Assembly (NCBI RefSeq): GCF_036327775.1
Contig: NZ_CP109598.1
Span: 1,860,001-1,924,000 of the forward strand
DNA length: 64,000 nucleotides
Origin: Streptomyces sp. NBC_01498
GTDB lineage: Bacteria > Actinomycetota > Actinomycetes > Streptomycetales > Streptomycetaceae
Direction of reading: 5' to 3'
The position numbers and the translations under genes were made by a program. Below, piece by piece: positions 20,370-29,435 of this stretch. Each line of letters begins with the position of its first letter. The stretch's first letter is position 1. The notes beneath the pieces are model-generated. The model was not told the origin of the DNA. It worked only from the letters and a program-made list of their open reading frames with translations, and ran no database searches.

Positions 20370-20520
20370 GATCGGGGCGGATCGGCCGGTTCAGCCGGTT
20401 CAACCGTTCAGCCCGTCGACCAAGCAGCCCGGCCAGTCGGTCAGTCGGTCAGTCGGTCAGTCGGTCAGCGACTCAACTCGACCGGCTCGACCGGAGCCAC
20501 GGGCTCAACCGGTCAAGGCT
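20370..20520. repeat. CGGTCAGT tandem repeat and CGGTT-rich tail of mnmA
   Basis: The octamer CAGTCGGT is repeated four times without interruption at 20434-20465, followed by a partial unit. It sits in a wider stretch of related words (CCGGTTCA, ACCGGCTCGACCGG) running from about 20370 to the mnmA end. The region 20219-20504 holds no other gene; it separates the divergent-to-tail pair GH35 (start at 20141) and mnmA (stop at 20505). The 8-bp unit is prone to slippage. Confidence 0.7.
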
Positions 20521-21635
20521 TCCGTTCGCCTGCGCGTCGTCGCGATCGTCGCCGAGCCGACCACGCGGGTGCCGTCGTACAGCACGATCGCCTGGCCGGG
20601 CGCCACGCCCCGTACCGGCTCCGTGAAGTCGACGTGCAGCGTCCCGTCGACCAGTTCGGCGGTCACGGGTGTCTCGTCGCCGTGGGCGCGCAGCTGGGCC
20701 GTGTACGCGGCGGCCCCCGCCGGAGCCGCACCGCCGCACCAGCGGGGCCTGATGGCCGTCAGGGCGGTCACGTCGAGGGCGGCGGCGGGGCCGACCGTCA
20801 CGGTGTTGTCGACGGGCGAGATGTCCAGCACGTAGCGCGGCTTGCCGTCCGGCGCCGGGTGGCCGATCCGCAGGCCCTTGCGCTGCCCGATGGTGAAGCC
20901 GTGCGCCCCGTCGTGCGTGCCGACCCGGGCACCGGACTCGTCCAGGATGTCCCCCTCGGCGCTGCCGAGCCGGGCCGCGAGGAAGCCCTGGGTGTCGCCG
21001 TCCGCGATGAAGCAGATGTCGTGGCTGTCGGGCTTCTTCGCGACGGCCAGACCGCGCCGCTCCGCCTCCGCGCGGATCTCGTCCTTCGTGGTGAGGGTGT
21101 CGCCCAGGGGGAACATCGCATGCGCCAACTGGCGCTCGTCCAGCACCCCGAGGACATACGACTGGTCCTTGGCCATGTCGCTCGCCCGGTGCAGTTCACG
21201 GGTCCCGTCGGCGGTGGTGACGACCGTCGCGTAGTGGCCCGTGCAGACGGCGTCGAAGCCCAGCGCGAGGGCCTTGTCGAGCAGCGCCGCGAACTTGATC
21301 TTCTCGTTGCACCGCAGACACGGGTTGGGGGTGCGCCCGGCCTCGTACTCGGCGACGAAGTTCTCGACGACATCCTCACGGAAGCGCTCGGCGAGGTCCC
21401 ATACGTAGAAGGGGATGCCGATGACGTCGGCGGCCCGGCGCGCGTCGCGCGAGTCCTCGATGGTGCAGCAGCCCCGCGCGCCCGTGCGGAACGACTGCGG
21501 GTTCGCGGAGAGCGCCAGGTGGACGCCGGTGACGTCGTGACCGGCTTCGGCGGCGCGGGCGGCGGCGACGGCGGAGTCCACACCGCCGGACATGGCGGCG
21601 AGGACGCGGAGGGGGCGCTGGGGTGTCTGAGTCAT
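20505..21635 (-). CDS. mnmA: tRNA 2-thiouridylase MnmA
   Basis: A 376-aa enzyme that places sulfur on the wobble uridine (s2U34) of tRNA-Glu, -Gln and -Lys. Seen are the PP-loop [10 protein letters not shown] near residue 16, the first catalytic cysteine in [12 protein letters not shown], the second in [11 protein letters not shown], and [19 protein letters not shown] of the central domain. The ATG at 21635 gives [20 protein letters not shown]; the open frame upstream is not coding. The cysteine desulfurase 1.6 kb away may feed sulfur to it, a pairing known in many bacteria. Confidence 0.97.
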   Translation of the reverse strand: MTQTPQRPLRVLAAMSGGVDSAVAAARAAEAGHDVTGVHLALSANPQSFRTGARGCCTIEDSRDARRAADVIGIPFYVWDLAERFREDVVENFVAEYEAGRTPNPCLRCNEKIKFAALLDKALALGFDAVCTGHYATVVTTADGTRELHRASDMAKDQSYVLGVLDERQLAHAMFPLGDTLTTKDEIRAEAERRGLAVAKKPDSHDICFIADGDTQGFLAARLGSAEGDILDESGARVGTHDGAHGFTIGQRKGLRIGHPAPDGKPRYVLDISPVDNTVTVGPAAALDVTALTAIRPRWCGGAAPAGAAAYTAQLRAHGDETPVTAELVDGTLHVDFTEPVRGVAPGQAIVLYDGTRVVGSATIATTRRRTEALTG

Positions 21636-21695
21636 AGCCCTACCAGCGTACGGGTGCCGGGGAACCAGAGTCGCGCGAGTATGCGTTGTCGGTCC

Positions 21696-22460
21696 ATGGG
21701 CAAGAGAAGGCGGGGCTCCGTGAGCGGTGGACCCACAGGTGCGGGCAGTGGTGCGGGCGGCGGCGGGGGTACGGCTCCGGGCGGCGAGGGGCCGCGGATC
21801 GGGCGGCGGGCGCTGCTGATCGGCGGCGCCGCCGCGGTGGTGGGCGGCGGGACGCTGGCGGTCGTCGCGGGCCAGGACGAGGCCACGCGGATGTGGTACC
21901 GGGTGCCGGGGGTGGAGAAGCCGCGCACACCGGGTGAGCTGGACCACGCGGGCGCCGAGTGGGTGGCGGCGTCGTCGGCGAACTGGCGCCGCGCGGACCG
22001 GCCCGACGACTACACCGTGGACCGGGTGATCATCCATGTCGTGCAGGGCAGCTACAGCACGGCACTGAAGGTCTTCAAGGACCCGGCGCACCGGGCCGCC
22101 ACGCACTACGTGGTGCGCAAGGACGGGCATGTGGCGCAGATGATCCGCGAGCTGGACGTGGCGTACCAGGCGGGGAACCGCTCGTACAACGAACGCGGTG
22201 TCGGTATCGAGCACGAGGGCTTCGTGGACCGGCCGGAGGACTTCACGGACAAGATGTACGAGTCGTCGGCGCGGCTGACGGCGGGGATCTGCGAGCGGTA
22301 CGCGATACCCGTCGACCGCAAGCACATCATCGGGCACGTGGAGGTGCCGGGCACCGACCACACGGATCCCGGACCGCACTGGGACTGGGACCGGTACATG
22401 ACGCTGGTGAAGCGGGCGCGGGCGAATCCGGACAGCACCCCGGCGCCGTCCGGCAGTTGA
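21696..22460 (+). CDS. N-acetylmuramoyl-L-alanine amidase (Amidase_2)
   Basis: A 254-aa secreted amidase that cleaves the MurNAc-L-Ala bond of peptidoglycan. It has a Gly-rich N-terminus, a twin-arginine-like [17 protein letters not shown] signal (about residues 36-55), then an Amidase_2 fold: [17 protein letters not shown] (zinc His), [33 protein letters not shown], and [20 protein letters not shown], which supplies the second zinc His and the catalytic His/Lys-type site. ATG at 21696 (MGKRRRG) is used; an in-frame ATG at 21681 is also possible and neither has a clear ribosome-binding site. It is divergent from mnmA. Confidence 0.9.
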   Translation: MGKRRRGSVSGGPTGAGSGAGGGGGTAPGGEGPRIGRRALLIGGAAAVVGGGTLAVVAGQDEATRMWYRVPGVEKPRTPGELDHAGAEWVAASSANWRRADRPDDYTVDRVIIHVVQGSYSTALKVFKDPAHRAATHYVVRKDGHVAQMIRELDVAYQAGNRSYNERGVGIEHEGFVDRPEDFTDKMYESSARLTAGICERYAIPVDRKHIIGHVEVPGTDHTDPGPHWDWDRYMTLVKRARANPDSTPAPSGS

Positions 22461-22613
22461 GGCTCCCTCCTTAGGAGGGCACGGGGTCCGGCCGGTCGAC
22501 GGAACCGGCCCTTCGGCCTGTCGGCCGGGCGGTCGATGAGTTCCGGGGCGTACGGGGGTCACACTCCCCGGGAGCGTCGGCGGACCGACGCGCCCGGACC
22601 CAAGGAGACGCGC

Positions 22614-23171
22614 ATGGCACAGCTCATCTACTCGATGATCACCTCGCTCGACGGCTACGCCGAGGCGGCGGAGGGCGGTCTCGGGACCGGGGCCGAGGAC
22701 CCGGAGGTGCACACCTTCATCAGCGACCTCTTCCGCCCCGTCGGCACCTACCTCTACGGCCGGCGGATCTACGAGACGATGGTCTATTGGGAGACCGCGC
22801 ACACCCTGCCCGACCGGCCGCCGCACATCCTCCAGTTCGCCCGCGACTGGCAGGCGGCGGAAAAGATCGTGTACTCCACGACCCTGGAGTCGGTGTCCAG
22901 CGAGAGGACCAGGATCGAGCGGCGCTTCGACCCGGACGCGGTGCGCAGGCTCAAGGCCGAGTCGGACCACGACATCACCGTCAACGGCCCGAACCTCGCG
23001 GCCCAGGCGATCGCGGCGGGCCTGGTGGACGAGTACCACCTGTTCCTCACCACGAGCGTGGTCGGCGGCGGCAAGCGGTTCTTCCCCGACGGCGTGCGCC
23101 TCGATCTCGACCTGGTCGAGGAACGCGCCTTCGACAGCGGACTGATCTACGCGCGCTACCGGACCCGCTGA
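22614..23171 (+). CDS. RibD C-terminal/DHFR-like family protein
   Basis: A 185-aa protein of the dihydrofolate reductase-like RibD_C family. Visible are [63 protein letters not shown] and the strand [12 protein letters not shown]. Such proteins are NADPH-dependent reductases of unknown substrate. AAGGAG is seven bases upstream of the ATG. The stop is followed by a 40-bp convergent gap to the cysteine desulfurase gene. Confidence 0.93.
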   Translation: MAQLIYSMITSLDGYAEAAEGGLGTGAEDPEVHTFISDLFRPVGTYLYGRRIYETMVYWETAHTLPDRPPHILQFARDWQAAEKIVYSTTLESVSSERTRIERRFDPDAVRRLKAESDHDITVNGPNLAAQAIAAGLVDEYHLFLTTSVVGGGKRFFPDGVRLDLDLVEERAFDSGLIYARYRTR

Positions 23172-23211
23172 ACCACGGCCCGCGTCAGGCCCGGCGCGAG
23201 GGTCCGACGCG

Positions 23212-24375
23212 TCAGCTGAGCCCGGCCGTGCGGGCGCGCCGGACCGCCGGGCCGATCGCCGAGGCGACCGCCTTGACGTCGGCCTCGGTGGAGGTGTGGC
23301 CGAGGGAGAACCGCAGGGTGCCGCGCGCCAGTTCGGGATCGGTGCCGGTGGCCAGCAGGACGTGACTGGGCTGGGCGACCCCCGCCGTACAGGCCGACCC
23401 GGTCGAGCACTCGATCCCCTGCGCGTCCAGCAGCAGGAGCAGGGAGTCGCCCTCGCAGCCGGGGAAGCTGAAGTGGGCGTTGGCGGGGAGGCGGTGGACG
23501 GGGTCACCGCCGAGGACGGCGTCCGGGACGGCCCTCTGTACGGAGGCGATCAACTCGTCCCGCAGGGCGCCGATGTCGCGGGCGAACCGGTCGCGCCGTT
23601 CGGCGGCGAGCCGCCCCGCGACGGCGAACGCGGCGATCGCCGGGACGTCGAGGGTCCCGGAGCGTACGTGGCGCTCCTGGCCGCCGCCGTGCAGGACGGG
23701 GACGGGGGTGTACTCGCGGCCGAGGAGCAGTGCGCCGACCCCGTACGGGCCGCCGATCTTGTGCCCGGAGACGGTCATCGCGGCGAGTCCGGACGCGGCG
23801 AAGTCCACCTCCGTCTGGCCGAACGCCTGGACGGCGTCCGAGTGCAGCGGAATGCCGAACTCCGCCGCGACCTCGGCGAGTTCGGGTACCGGGAGGAGGG
23901 TGCCGATCTCGTTGTTCGCCCACATCACGGTGGCCAGCGCCACGTCGTCGGGGTCGCGCTCGACGGCCTCGCGCAGGGCGTCCGGCGAGACCCTGCCGTA
24001 ACGGTCCACGGGCAGGTACTCGACGTTCGCGCCCTCGTGTTCGCCGAGCCAGTCGACGGCGTCGAGGACCGCGTGGTGCTCCACGGGGCTGGCGAGCACC
24101 CGGGTCCTGGCGGGGTCGGCGTCGCGGCGGGACCAGTAGAGGCCCTTCACGGCGAGGTTGTCGGCCTCCGTGCCGCCCGACGTGAAGACGATCTCGCTGG
24201 GCCGGGCGCCGAGGGCCTCGGCGAGTTCTTCGCGCGCCTCCTCGACGGTACGCCGGGCCCGCCGCCCGGCGGCGTGCAGCGAGGACGCGTTGCCGGTCTC
24301 GGCGAACCGGGCGGTCATCGCCTCGATCGCCTCGGGCAGCATCGGGGTGGTCGCGGCGTGATCGAGATAGGCCAT
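23212..24375 (-). CDS. Cysteine desulfurase (NifS/IscS family)
   Basis: A 387-aa PLP enzyme converting cysteine to alanine with sulfur held as persulfide. Signatures are the start [16 protein letters not shown], the PLP pocket with [27 protein letters not shown], the PLP lysine in [16 protein letters not shown], and the catalytic cysteine loop [16 protein letters not shown]. The short loop around that cysteine is IscS/NifS-like rather than SufS-like. It probably donates sulfur for tRNA thiolation by MnmA nearby. ATG at 24375 chosen; an ATG at 24384 is less typical. Confidence 0.96.
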   Translation of the reverse strand: MAYLDHAATTPMLPEAIEAMTARFAETGNASSLHAAGRRARRTVEEAREELAEALGARPSEIVFTSGGTEADNLAVKGLYWSRRDADPARTRVLASPVEHHAVLDAVDWLGEHEGANVEYLPVDRYGRVSPDALREAVERDPDDVALATVMWANNEIGTLLPVPELAEVAAEFGIPLHSDAVQAFGQTEVDFAASGLAAMTVSGHKIGGPYGVGALLLGREYTPVPVLHGGGQERHVRSGTLDVPAIAAFAVAGRLAAERRDRFARDIGALRDELIASVQRAVPDAVLGGDPVHRLPANAHFSFPGCEGDSLLLLLDAQGIECSTGSACTAGVAQPSHVLLATGTDPELARGTLRFSLGHTSTEADVKAVASAIGPAVRRARTAGLS

Positions 24376-25368
24376 GGTGCGCACGATTCTACGAGCCGGG
24401 CCGACGGCGGATCACGGAGGGCGGGGCGTGGAGGGGCGCGGCAGGGCGCGGGGGCGGGCGGGCACTGGGGGACCACACCCGGGCGGGCCCGTCCCGGGCG
24501 GACTCCCGTTCCTGGTCGCGGCCCTCGCGGACCCCACGGACCACCTGGCGGACGACGGAGTCCCGGGCCGGGAGCGACGGGCGGCATTACCGCGAGGCGG
24601 CGGCCTGCGGACGGCCCGGCGCGAGGGCCGACAGGCACCCGAGCCCGCCCCGGGCGGGCCCCTCCCACGACGGACTCCCGTTCCTGGTCGCGGCCCCCGC
24701 GGACCACGGAGCCGGGGGTGACGGACTGCACGACCACGCACCGGGCGCGGCGGGCGCGGCGGGCGGGACGGGCGGGACGGGATCATCGACGGCGCCGGGG
24801 CGGACGACTGTCCGCGCGGCTCCGCTCCGGGTCCGGGTCGGGTTCGGGCCGACCGCCAGGCCACGCACGCCGCCGGCGCGAAAGCGGCCCGGCGCGAGAG
24901 CGGCCCGGCGCGAGAGCGGCCCGGCGCGAGCGCGTGGCCCTCGCCGTGCGGTGCGCGGCTGCGGCACGCGGCCTGGAACGAGCCGCCGCGTCGACCGGGA
25001 GCCGGGGGCGACGGACTGCACGACCGCGCACCGGGCGCGGCGGGCGGGACGGGCGCGGCGGGCGGGACGGGCGGGCCGGGCGCGGCGGGCGCGGCGGGAT
25101 CATCGACGGCGCCGGAGCGGACGACTGTCCGCGCGGCTCCGCTCCGGGTCCGGGTCGGGTTCGGGCCGACCGCCAGGCCACGCACGCGGCCGGCGCGAGA
25201 GCGGCCCGGCGCGAGAGCGTGGCCCTCGCCGTGCGGTGCGCGGCTGCGGCACGCGGCCTGGAACGGGCCGCCCCCGCCGACCGCTCCGCGAGTGGACCAA
25301 CATTGCGCGGCGAGGAGCAGAAGGCCCGGTGTCCCCCGCCCGGGTCCCCCCGCCCGTCCCCGTACGCC
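24376..25368. repeat. Non-coding region with ~290-bp and ~172-bp direct repeats
   Basis: Nearly 1 kb with no believable gene; all frames are arginine/glycine/proline-rich shadows. Two large copies start at 24708 and 24998 (spacing 290 bp), both beginning GGAGCCGGGGG(T/C)GACGGACTG, sharing the GGGATCATCGACGGCGCCGG segment and the CGTGGCCCTCGCCGTGCGGT segment. The second ends near 25275. Within both, GCGCGAGAGCGGCCCG is repeated (three consecutive units in the first copy, fewer in the second). An additional pair, GGACTCCCGTTCCTGGTCGC, lies at 24500 and 24672 (spacing 172). The role is unknown; the promoter of the cysteine desulfurase must be at its left edge. Confidence 0.8.
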
Positions 25369-26235
25369 CTACCGCGCGCCCGGGGCCCCAGCCCCGCGAG
25401 GGGCCCTGGCGAGTTGCCGGGACTGGGCGACCAGGCGGTCCGCGCTGTCCCAGACGTCCGCGTCCTCCTCCAGATGGCCGCCCGCGAGGTTGCGGGTGGT
25501 GACGAAGACCCGCAGCGGTCCGGGCGCGGGGCGGGCCCGGATGTGGGTGGTCAGCTCGACCGTCGGGGTCCAGCCCATCAGCCCGAGGTCGAAGGCGGTC
25601 GGCGGGAAGGCGTCCACCGTCAGCAGCAGCGAGAGCGGGTCCGGCTCGCGGTGGTCGGCCAGCGAGAACCAGCCGCGTACCTCGCCCCGGCCGGACGGGG
25701 CGCCGAACGCCCAGCCCGCCGTCTCCGGGTCCAGTCGCACCACCACGCGGTGCGCGAAGCCCGACTCGCCCGGGAAGGCCGCCGGCCCGTCCTCCGTACC
25801 GAGGCACTGGTCCGGCGGCGGCAGCGTGGGCGGCTTCACCGACGTACGGACGTCGTCCGTGAGGGAGTCCAGCGCGCCGTAGGCCGCGAGGACCCGGACA
25901 CGTTCGACCTCCGTGCCGTCCGGCTCGTACTGGTAGAGCGACGCCTGGCCGGTGGCGAGGGTACGTCCGGTGCGTACCGCCTCCGTACGGACGACCGCCG
26001 GGCCGGGCTTCGACGGGGTCAGATAGTGGGCGGTGACCGTGAAGGGGTCGGGGTGCGGCAGCGCGTCGCGCAGGGCGCGGGCCACGATCGCCAGCAGATA
26101 GCCGCCGTTGACGGCGGAGAGGATCGCCCAGCCCGGGGAGAGGTCGGCGTCGTAGACGCCCGGTTCGCGAAGGGTGACGGAGGTGTCGCGGTCGAACTCG
26201 CTGTCCGCGGAGGATGCCTGCGCTGCCTGTGCCAT
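25369..26235 (-). CDS. Acyl-CoA thioesterase family (hotdog) protein
   Basis: A 288-aa protein of the TesB-like/DUF4442-type hotdog thioesterases. It has an N-terminal hotdog unit (DADLSPGWAILSAVNGGYLLAIVARAL, VTAHYLTPSKPGPAVV, GRTLATGQASLYQ) and a second, weaker repeat (LLLTVDAFPPTAFDLG, VELTTHIRARPAPGPLRV), the double-hotdog arrangement typical of acyl-CoA thioesterases. Expected role: hydrolysis of acyl-CoA to free acid and CoA; the chain length is unknown. Start at the ATG at 26235 (MAQAAQASSADSEFDRDTSV). A TAAGC-GGTA-GCTTA inverted repeat upstream suggests a TetR-type regulator. Confidence 0.85.
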   Translation of the reverse strand: MAQAAQASSADSEFDRDTSVTLREPGVYDADLSPGWAILSAVNGGYLLAIVARALRDALPHPDPFTVTAHYLTPSKPGPAVVRTEAVRTGRTLATGQASLYQYEPDGTEVERVRVLAAYGALDSLTDDVRTSVKPPTLPPPDQCLGTEDGPAAFPGESGFAHRVVVRLDPETAGWAFGAPSGRGEVRGWFSLADHREPDPLSLLLTVDAFPPTAFDLGLMGWTPTVELTTHIRARPAPGPLRVFVTTRNLAGGHLEEDADVWDSADRLVAQSRQLARAPRGAGAPGAR

Positions 26236-26262
26236 GAACAGAACGGTACAACAAGGCATTAC

Positions 26263-26276
26263 TAAGCGGTAGCTTA
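26263..26276 (-). promoter_or_regulatory. Inverted repeat TAAGCGGTAGCTTA upstream of thioesterase
   Basis: TAAGC and GCTTA are exact inverted arms separated by GGTA, 28-41 bp upstream of the thioesterase ATG, in the most AT-rich part of the gap. Sites of this shape are common for TetR/AcrR-type fatty-acid or acyl-CoA regulators, but the regulator is not in the window. It overlaps the expected promoter. Confidence 0.5.
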
Positions 26277-26344
26277 AGTTTTCGACCACCCGCCTCGCTC
26301 CCGACCGCCCACGCCCCGCCCACCGCGCCTCGACGCCCGCCCGC

Positions 26345-27019
26345 TCACGGTCGCGATTCCGTCGGCTCCTCCGTCGCCGTGGAGCGCCGGTTGTACGCGC
26401 GCGGGGCCCGCCAGTGGAAGCGCATCGCCAGCAGCCGCAGCACGAAGGCCATGAGGGCCGCGAGCCCGCTCGTGACGCCGTTCAGAGCGTCGAACCGGAT
26501 GCAGATCACCACGGTCGTGGCGCCGACGATCGCGGGCACCGCGTACAGGTCGCGGTCCCAGCGCAGCAGCGACGGCACTTCGTTGGCGAGGATGTCGCGC
26601 ACCACACCGCCGCCCGCCGCCGTGGCCAGGCCGAGCACGGCGGACGCGGTGAGGCCGAGCCCGTACTCGTACGCCTTCACCGTGCCGGTCACGCAGAACA
26701 GGCCCAGCCCCGCCGCGTCGAAGACGTTCACCGCGCCCTGGATGCGTTCGACGTGCGGATGCAGGAAGAAGACCAGCACCGTGGCGACCAGCGGCATCGT
26801 GAAGTAGCCGAGGTCCGTGACGGCCGCGGGCGGTACGGCTCCGATGATCAGGTCCCGGAGCAGGCCGCCGCCCAGTCCGGTGGCCTCGGCGAGGACCGCC
26901 ATGCCGAAGACGTCGAAGTTCTTGCGGACGGCGAGCAGGGCCCCGGATATCGCGAAGACGAAGATGCCGGCGAGGTCGAGCGAGTGCTGGACCGAGGGCG
27001 TGAACAGTTCCTGGAGCAC
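26345..27019 (-). CDS. TRIC-type cation channel / UPF0126 protein
   Basis: A 224-aa membrane protein with about six to seven segments arranged as two related halves. Each half shows a basic-aromatic turn: FAISGALLAVRKNFDVFGMA in the first (residues ~18-40) and the repeat counterpart GTVKAYEYGLGLTASAVLGL in the second. Also visible are ATGLGGGLLRDLIIG and AAGGGVVRDILANEVP, the glycine-rich GGGxxRD repeats that line the pore of TRIC (trimeric intracellular cation) channels. Expected function is K+-permeable channel. The GTG at 27019 starts VLQELFTPSVQHSLDL. The C-terminal tail is polar. Confidence 0.9.
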   Translation of the reverse strand: MLQELFTPSVQHSLDLAGIFVFAISGALLAVRKNFDVFGMAVLAEATGLGGGLLRDLIIGAVPPAAVTDLGYFTMPLVATVLVFFLHPHVERIQGAVNVFDAAGLGLFCVTGTVKAYEYGLGLTASAVLGLATAAGGGVVRDILANEVPSLLRWDRDLYAVPAIVGATTVVICIRFDALNGVTSGLAALMAFVLRLLAMRFHWRAPRAYNRRSTATEEPTESRP

Positions 27020-27171
27020 GCGACAGTTCTACCGCGCACCCCCGGGCCCCGTGCCGGCCCGCCCCCGTGGGCCTGCTCACACGGCTCCGTGGCCACCCGG
27101 TCCCGACCGGTCGACTCACGCCCCCGTGACGCCAGGTGCCTCACCGGGCCCCCGGCGTCACCCCCCGCGTC

Positions 27172-28239
27172 TCACACCAGTTCCGTCAGGGCCTCCGGCT
27201 CCGTCTCCGTCACCGCCTCGATGCCCGTCGCCCTCGTCCGTTCCACCGTCCCGGCCTCGATCTCGGCCGCGAAGTGGCAGGCGACCCGGTGGCCGTCCGT
27301 CAGCACCGTCAGTTCCGGGCGTTCCGTCGCGCAGCGGGTCTCCTGCTTCCACGGGCAGCGGGTGTGGAAGCGGCAGCCGGCCGGCGGGGCCGCCGGGGAC
27401 GGCAGGTCGCCGTGGAGCAGGATGCGCTCGCGGCGGTCCTCGACGTCCGGGTCCGGCACCGGGACCGCCGACATGAGGGCCCGGGTGTACGGGTGCTTCG
27501 GCCCCGCGTACAGGGCGTCGCTCGGGGCCTCCTCGACCAGCGAGCCCAGGTACATGACCCCGATGACGTCCGAGATGTGGCGGACCACGGCCAGGTCGTG
27601 GGCGATGACCAGATAGGTCAGGCCCTTGGACTCCTGGAGTTCCTCCAGGAGGTTGATGACCTGCGCCTGGATGGAGACGTCCAGCGCGGAGACCGGCTCG
27701 TCGCAGATGATCACGTCCGGTTCGAGGACCAGTGCCCGCGCGATGCCGATGCGCTGGCGCTGGCCGCCGGAGAACTCGTGCGGGTAGCGGGAGAGCGCGT
27801 TGGCCGGCAGGCCGACCTCCGCGAGGATCTTCTTGATCCGCTCGCGCCGCTCGTCCTGGTCGGCGCCGATGCCGTGCGCCGCCATGCCCTCGGAGAGGAT
27901 CGACTCGATGTTCTGCCGGGGGTTGAGGCTGCCGAGCGGGTCCTGGAAGACCATCTGGAGCCGGTGGCGGATGCTCCGCATCTCCTCGTCGGGCAGCTTC
28001 GCCAGGTCCGTGCCGTCGAAGACGACCGCGCCGTCGGTGATGTCGACGAGGCGCAGGACGGCGCGGCCGAGGGTCGTCTTGCCGCAGCCAGACTCGCCCA
28101 CGAGGCCGTACGTCTGGCCCGCCTCGACCTTCAGCGAGACACCGTCGACGGCGTACACGTGGCCGACCGTACGGTCGAAGAAGACGCCCTTCCTGACGGG
28201 GAAGTGGACCTTGACGCCGTCCAGTTCGAGCAGACTCAT
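27172..28239 (-). CDS. Peptide ABC transporter ATP-binding protein (DppF/OppF type), cluster 1
   Basis: A 355-aa ABC ATPase and one of two ATPases of the first importer. Walker A is GESGCGKTTLGRA near residues 49-60, Q-loop MVFQDPLGSLNPRQ, signature [15 protein letters not shown], Walker [14 protein letters not shown]-switch IAHDLAVVRHIS, and the C-terminal oligopeptide domain with FHTRCPWKQETRCATERPE, whose cysteines are the type that can hold a 4Fe-4S cluster in Opp ATPases. Its ATG overlaps the stop of the DppD-type gene (ATGA). It is the last gene of the operon. The C-terminal ~25 residues are an unconserved Glu/Thr-rich tail. Confidence 0.95.
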   Translation of the reverse strand: MSLLELDGVKVHFPVRKGVFFDRTVGHVYAVDGVSLKVEAGQTYGLVGESGCGKTTLGRAVLRLVDITDGAVVFDGTDLAKLPDEEMRSIRHRLQMVFQDPLGSLNPRQNIESILSEGMAAHGIGADQDERRERIKKILAEVGLPANALSRYPHEFSGGQRQRIGIARALVLEPDVIICDEPVSALDVSIQAQVINLLEELQESKGLTYLVIAHDLAVVRHISDVIGVMYLGSLVEEAPSDALYAGPKHPYTRALMSAVPVPDPDVEDRRERILLHGDLPSPAAPPAGCRFHTRCPWKQETRCATERPELTVLTDGHRVACHFAAEIEAGTVERTRATGIEAVTETEPEALTELV

Positions 28240-29429
28240 GAGGAGACCTCCGCCGTGGGTTCAGCCGGACCGACCGGGCCGTCGATGTCGGTGTCGCCGT
28301 CGGTGTCGGCCGGACCGACCGGGCCGTGGGCACCGGTGTCGGCGTCGTCGTCGGCCGTGTCCAGGTCCGTCGCCGTCGCCGCCGCCGTCGTCGGCGCGTT
28401 CGCCGTCACCGTCGCGTTCGCCGGCAGGACCGGGTTGACGCAGCGCACCTGGTGCCCGGCGGCGCGCGGTTCGGTGAGTTCGGGTGTGCCCGTCAGGCAC
28501 TCCATCGTGTAGAAGTCGCACCGGGGCGCGAACGCGCAGCCGTCGGCCCACGCGATCTTGTCGTTGATGGACCCCCGGATCGGCCGCAGCGGTTCGCCGC
28601 GCGGCGCGTCGAGGCGCGGGATGGAGCCGAGCAGGCCGTGCGCGTACGGATGCGTGGGGTGGGCGAACAGTTCGCGGCGGCCCGCGGTCTCCACCGCACG
28701 CCCCGCGTAGAGGACGTTGACCTGGTCGCACAACCCGGCCACCACGCCCAGGTCGTGAGTGATCATCAGAAGCGCGGTGCCCTCCTGGTCCACCAACTCC
28801 TTGAGGAGTTCGAGGATCTGCGCCTGGATGGTGACGTCGAGGGCCGTCGTCGGCTCGTCCGCGATCAGCAGCCGGGGCGCGCACGCGACCGCCATGGCGA
28901 TGAGTGCGCGCTGCCGCATACCGCCGGACAGTTGGTGCGGGTACTCCTTCAACCGCCGGTCCGGGTCGGGGATTCCGACGCGGTCGAGCAGTGACGCGGC
29001 CTCCTTGCGGGCGGCTTCGCCCTTGAGGCCGCGGTGGCGGGTCAGGATCTCGGTGACCTGGACGCCGATGGGGACGACCGGGTTGAGGGAGGAGAGCGGG
29101 TCCTGGAAGATCATGGCGAGCTGGCTGCCGCGCAGGTCGCGGATCTTCTTCTCGCCGAGGGTCAGCAGGTCCACGCCGTCGAACTCGGCGCGTCCGCCGA
29201 CGCTCACTCCCTTGCGCGGGAGCAGCCCCATCAGGGCGAGCGCGGTGACGGACTTGCCGCAGCCGGACTCGCCGACCAGGCCCACGACCTGGCCCTCGGC
29301 GACGTCGAAGGAGACGCCGTCGACGGCCCTGGTGCCGCGCGGCGCCTGGTCCCGGCCCTTGCCCCGCCGCGGTCCCGTGGTGTGCCCGGCGAAGGTGACC
29401 GACAGTGCGTCAACTGACAGAAGTGACAT
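28236..29429 (-). CDS. Peptide ABC transporter ATP-binding protein (DppD/OppD type), cluster 1
   Basis: A 397-aa ABC ATPase. N-terminal insertion of basic residues (TTGPRRGKGRDQAPRG) precedes [16 protein letters not shown]. Walker A is [14 protein letters not shown]-loop [13 protein letters not shown], signature [14 protein letters not shown], Walker [14 protein letters not shown]-switch [12 protein letters not shown], and the Opp C-terminal region CAFAPRCDFYTMECLTGTPE. The last ~60 residues are a repetitive Asp/Thr/Gly-rich tail (two GPVGPA units), not usual for this family. The ATG overlaps nothing upstream; the gap to the DppC-type permease gene is six bases. Confidence 0.95.
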   Translation of the reverse strand: MSLLSVDALSVTFAGHTTGPRRGKGRDQAPRGTRAVDGVSFDVAEGQVVGLVGESGCGKSVTALALMGLLPRKGVSVGGRAEFDGVDLLTLGEKKIRDLRGSQLAMIFQDPLSSLNPVVPIGVQVTEILTRHRGLKGEAARKEAASLLDRVGIPDPDRRLKEYPHQLSGGMRQRALIAMAVACAPRLLIADEPTTALDVTIQAQILELLKELVDQEGTALLMITHDLGVVAGLCDQVNVLYAGRAVETAGRRELFAHPTHPYAHGLLGSIPRLDAPRGEPLRPIRGSINDKIAWADGCAFAPRCDFYTMECLTGTPELTEPRAAGHQVRCVNPVLPANATVTANAPTTAAATATDLDTADDDADTGAHGPVGPADTDGDTDIDGPVGPAEPTAEVSS

Positions 29430-29435
29430 GGGACT

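Noticed and set aside
21640..23507. Extension of mnmA to a 1,000-aa protein
   Set aside because: The part before MTQTPQRP is antisense to the amidase and reductase genes; MnmA length and start agree with 376 aa.
24700..25275. Duplicate small protein gene in the 290-bp repeats
   Set aside because: No frame is kept open in both copies with a start and ribosome-binding site; base composition is uniformly GC in all positions.
23296..26265. A 989-codon plus-strand open frame
   Set aside because: Antisense to the cysteine desulfurase and thioesterase and passes through the non-coding repeats.
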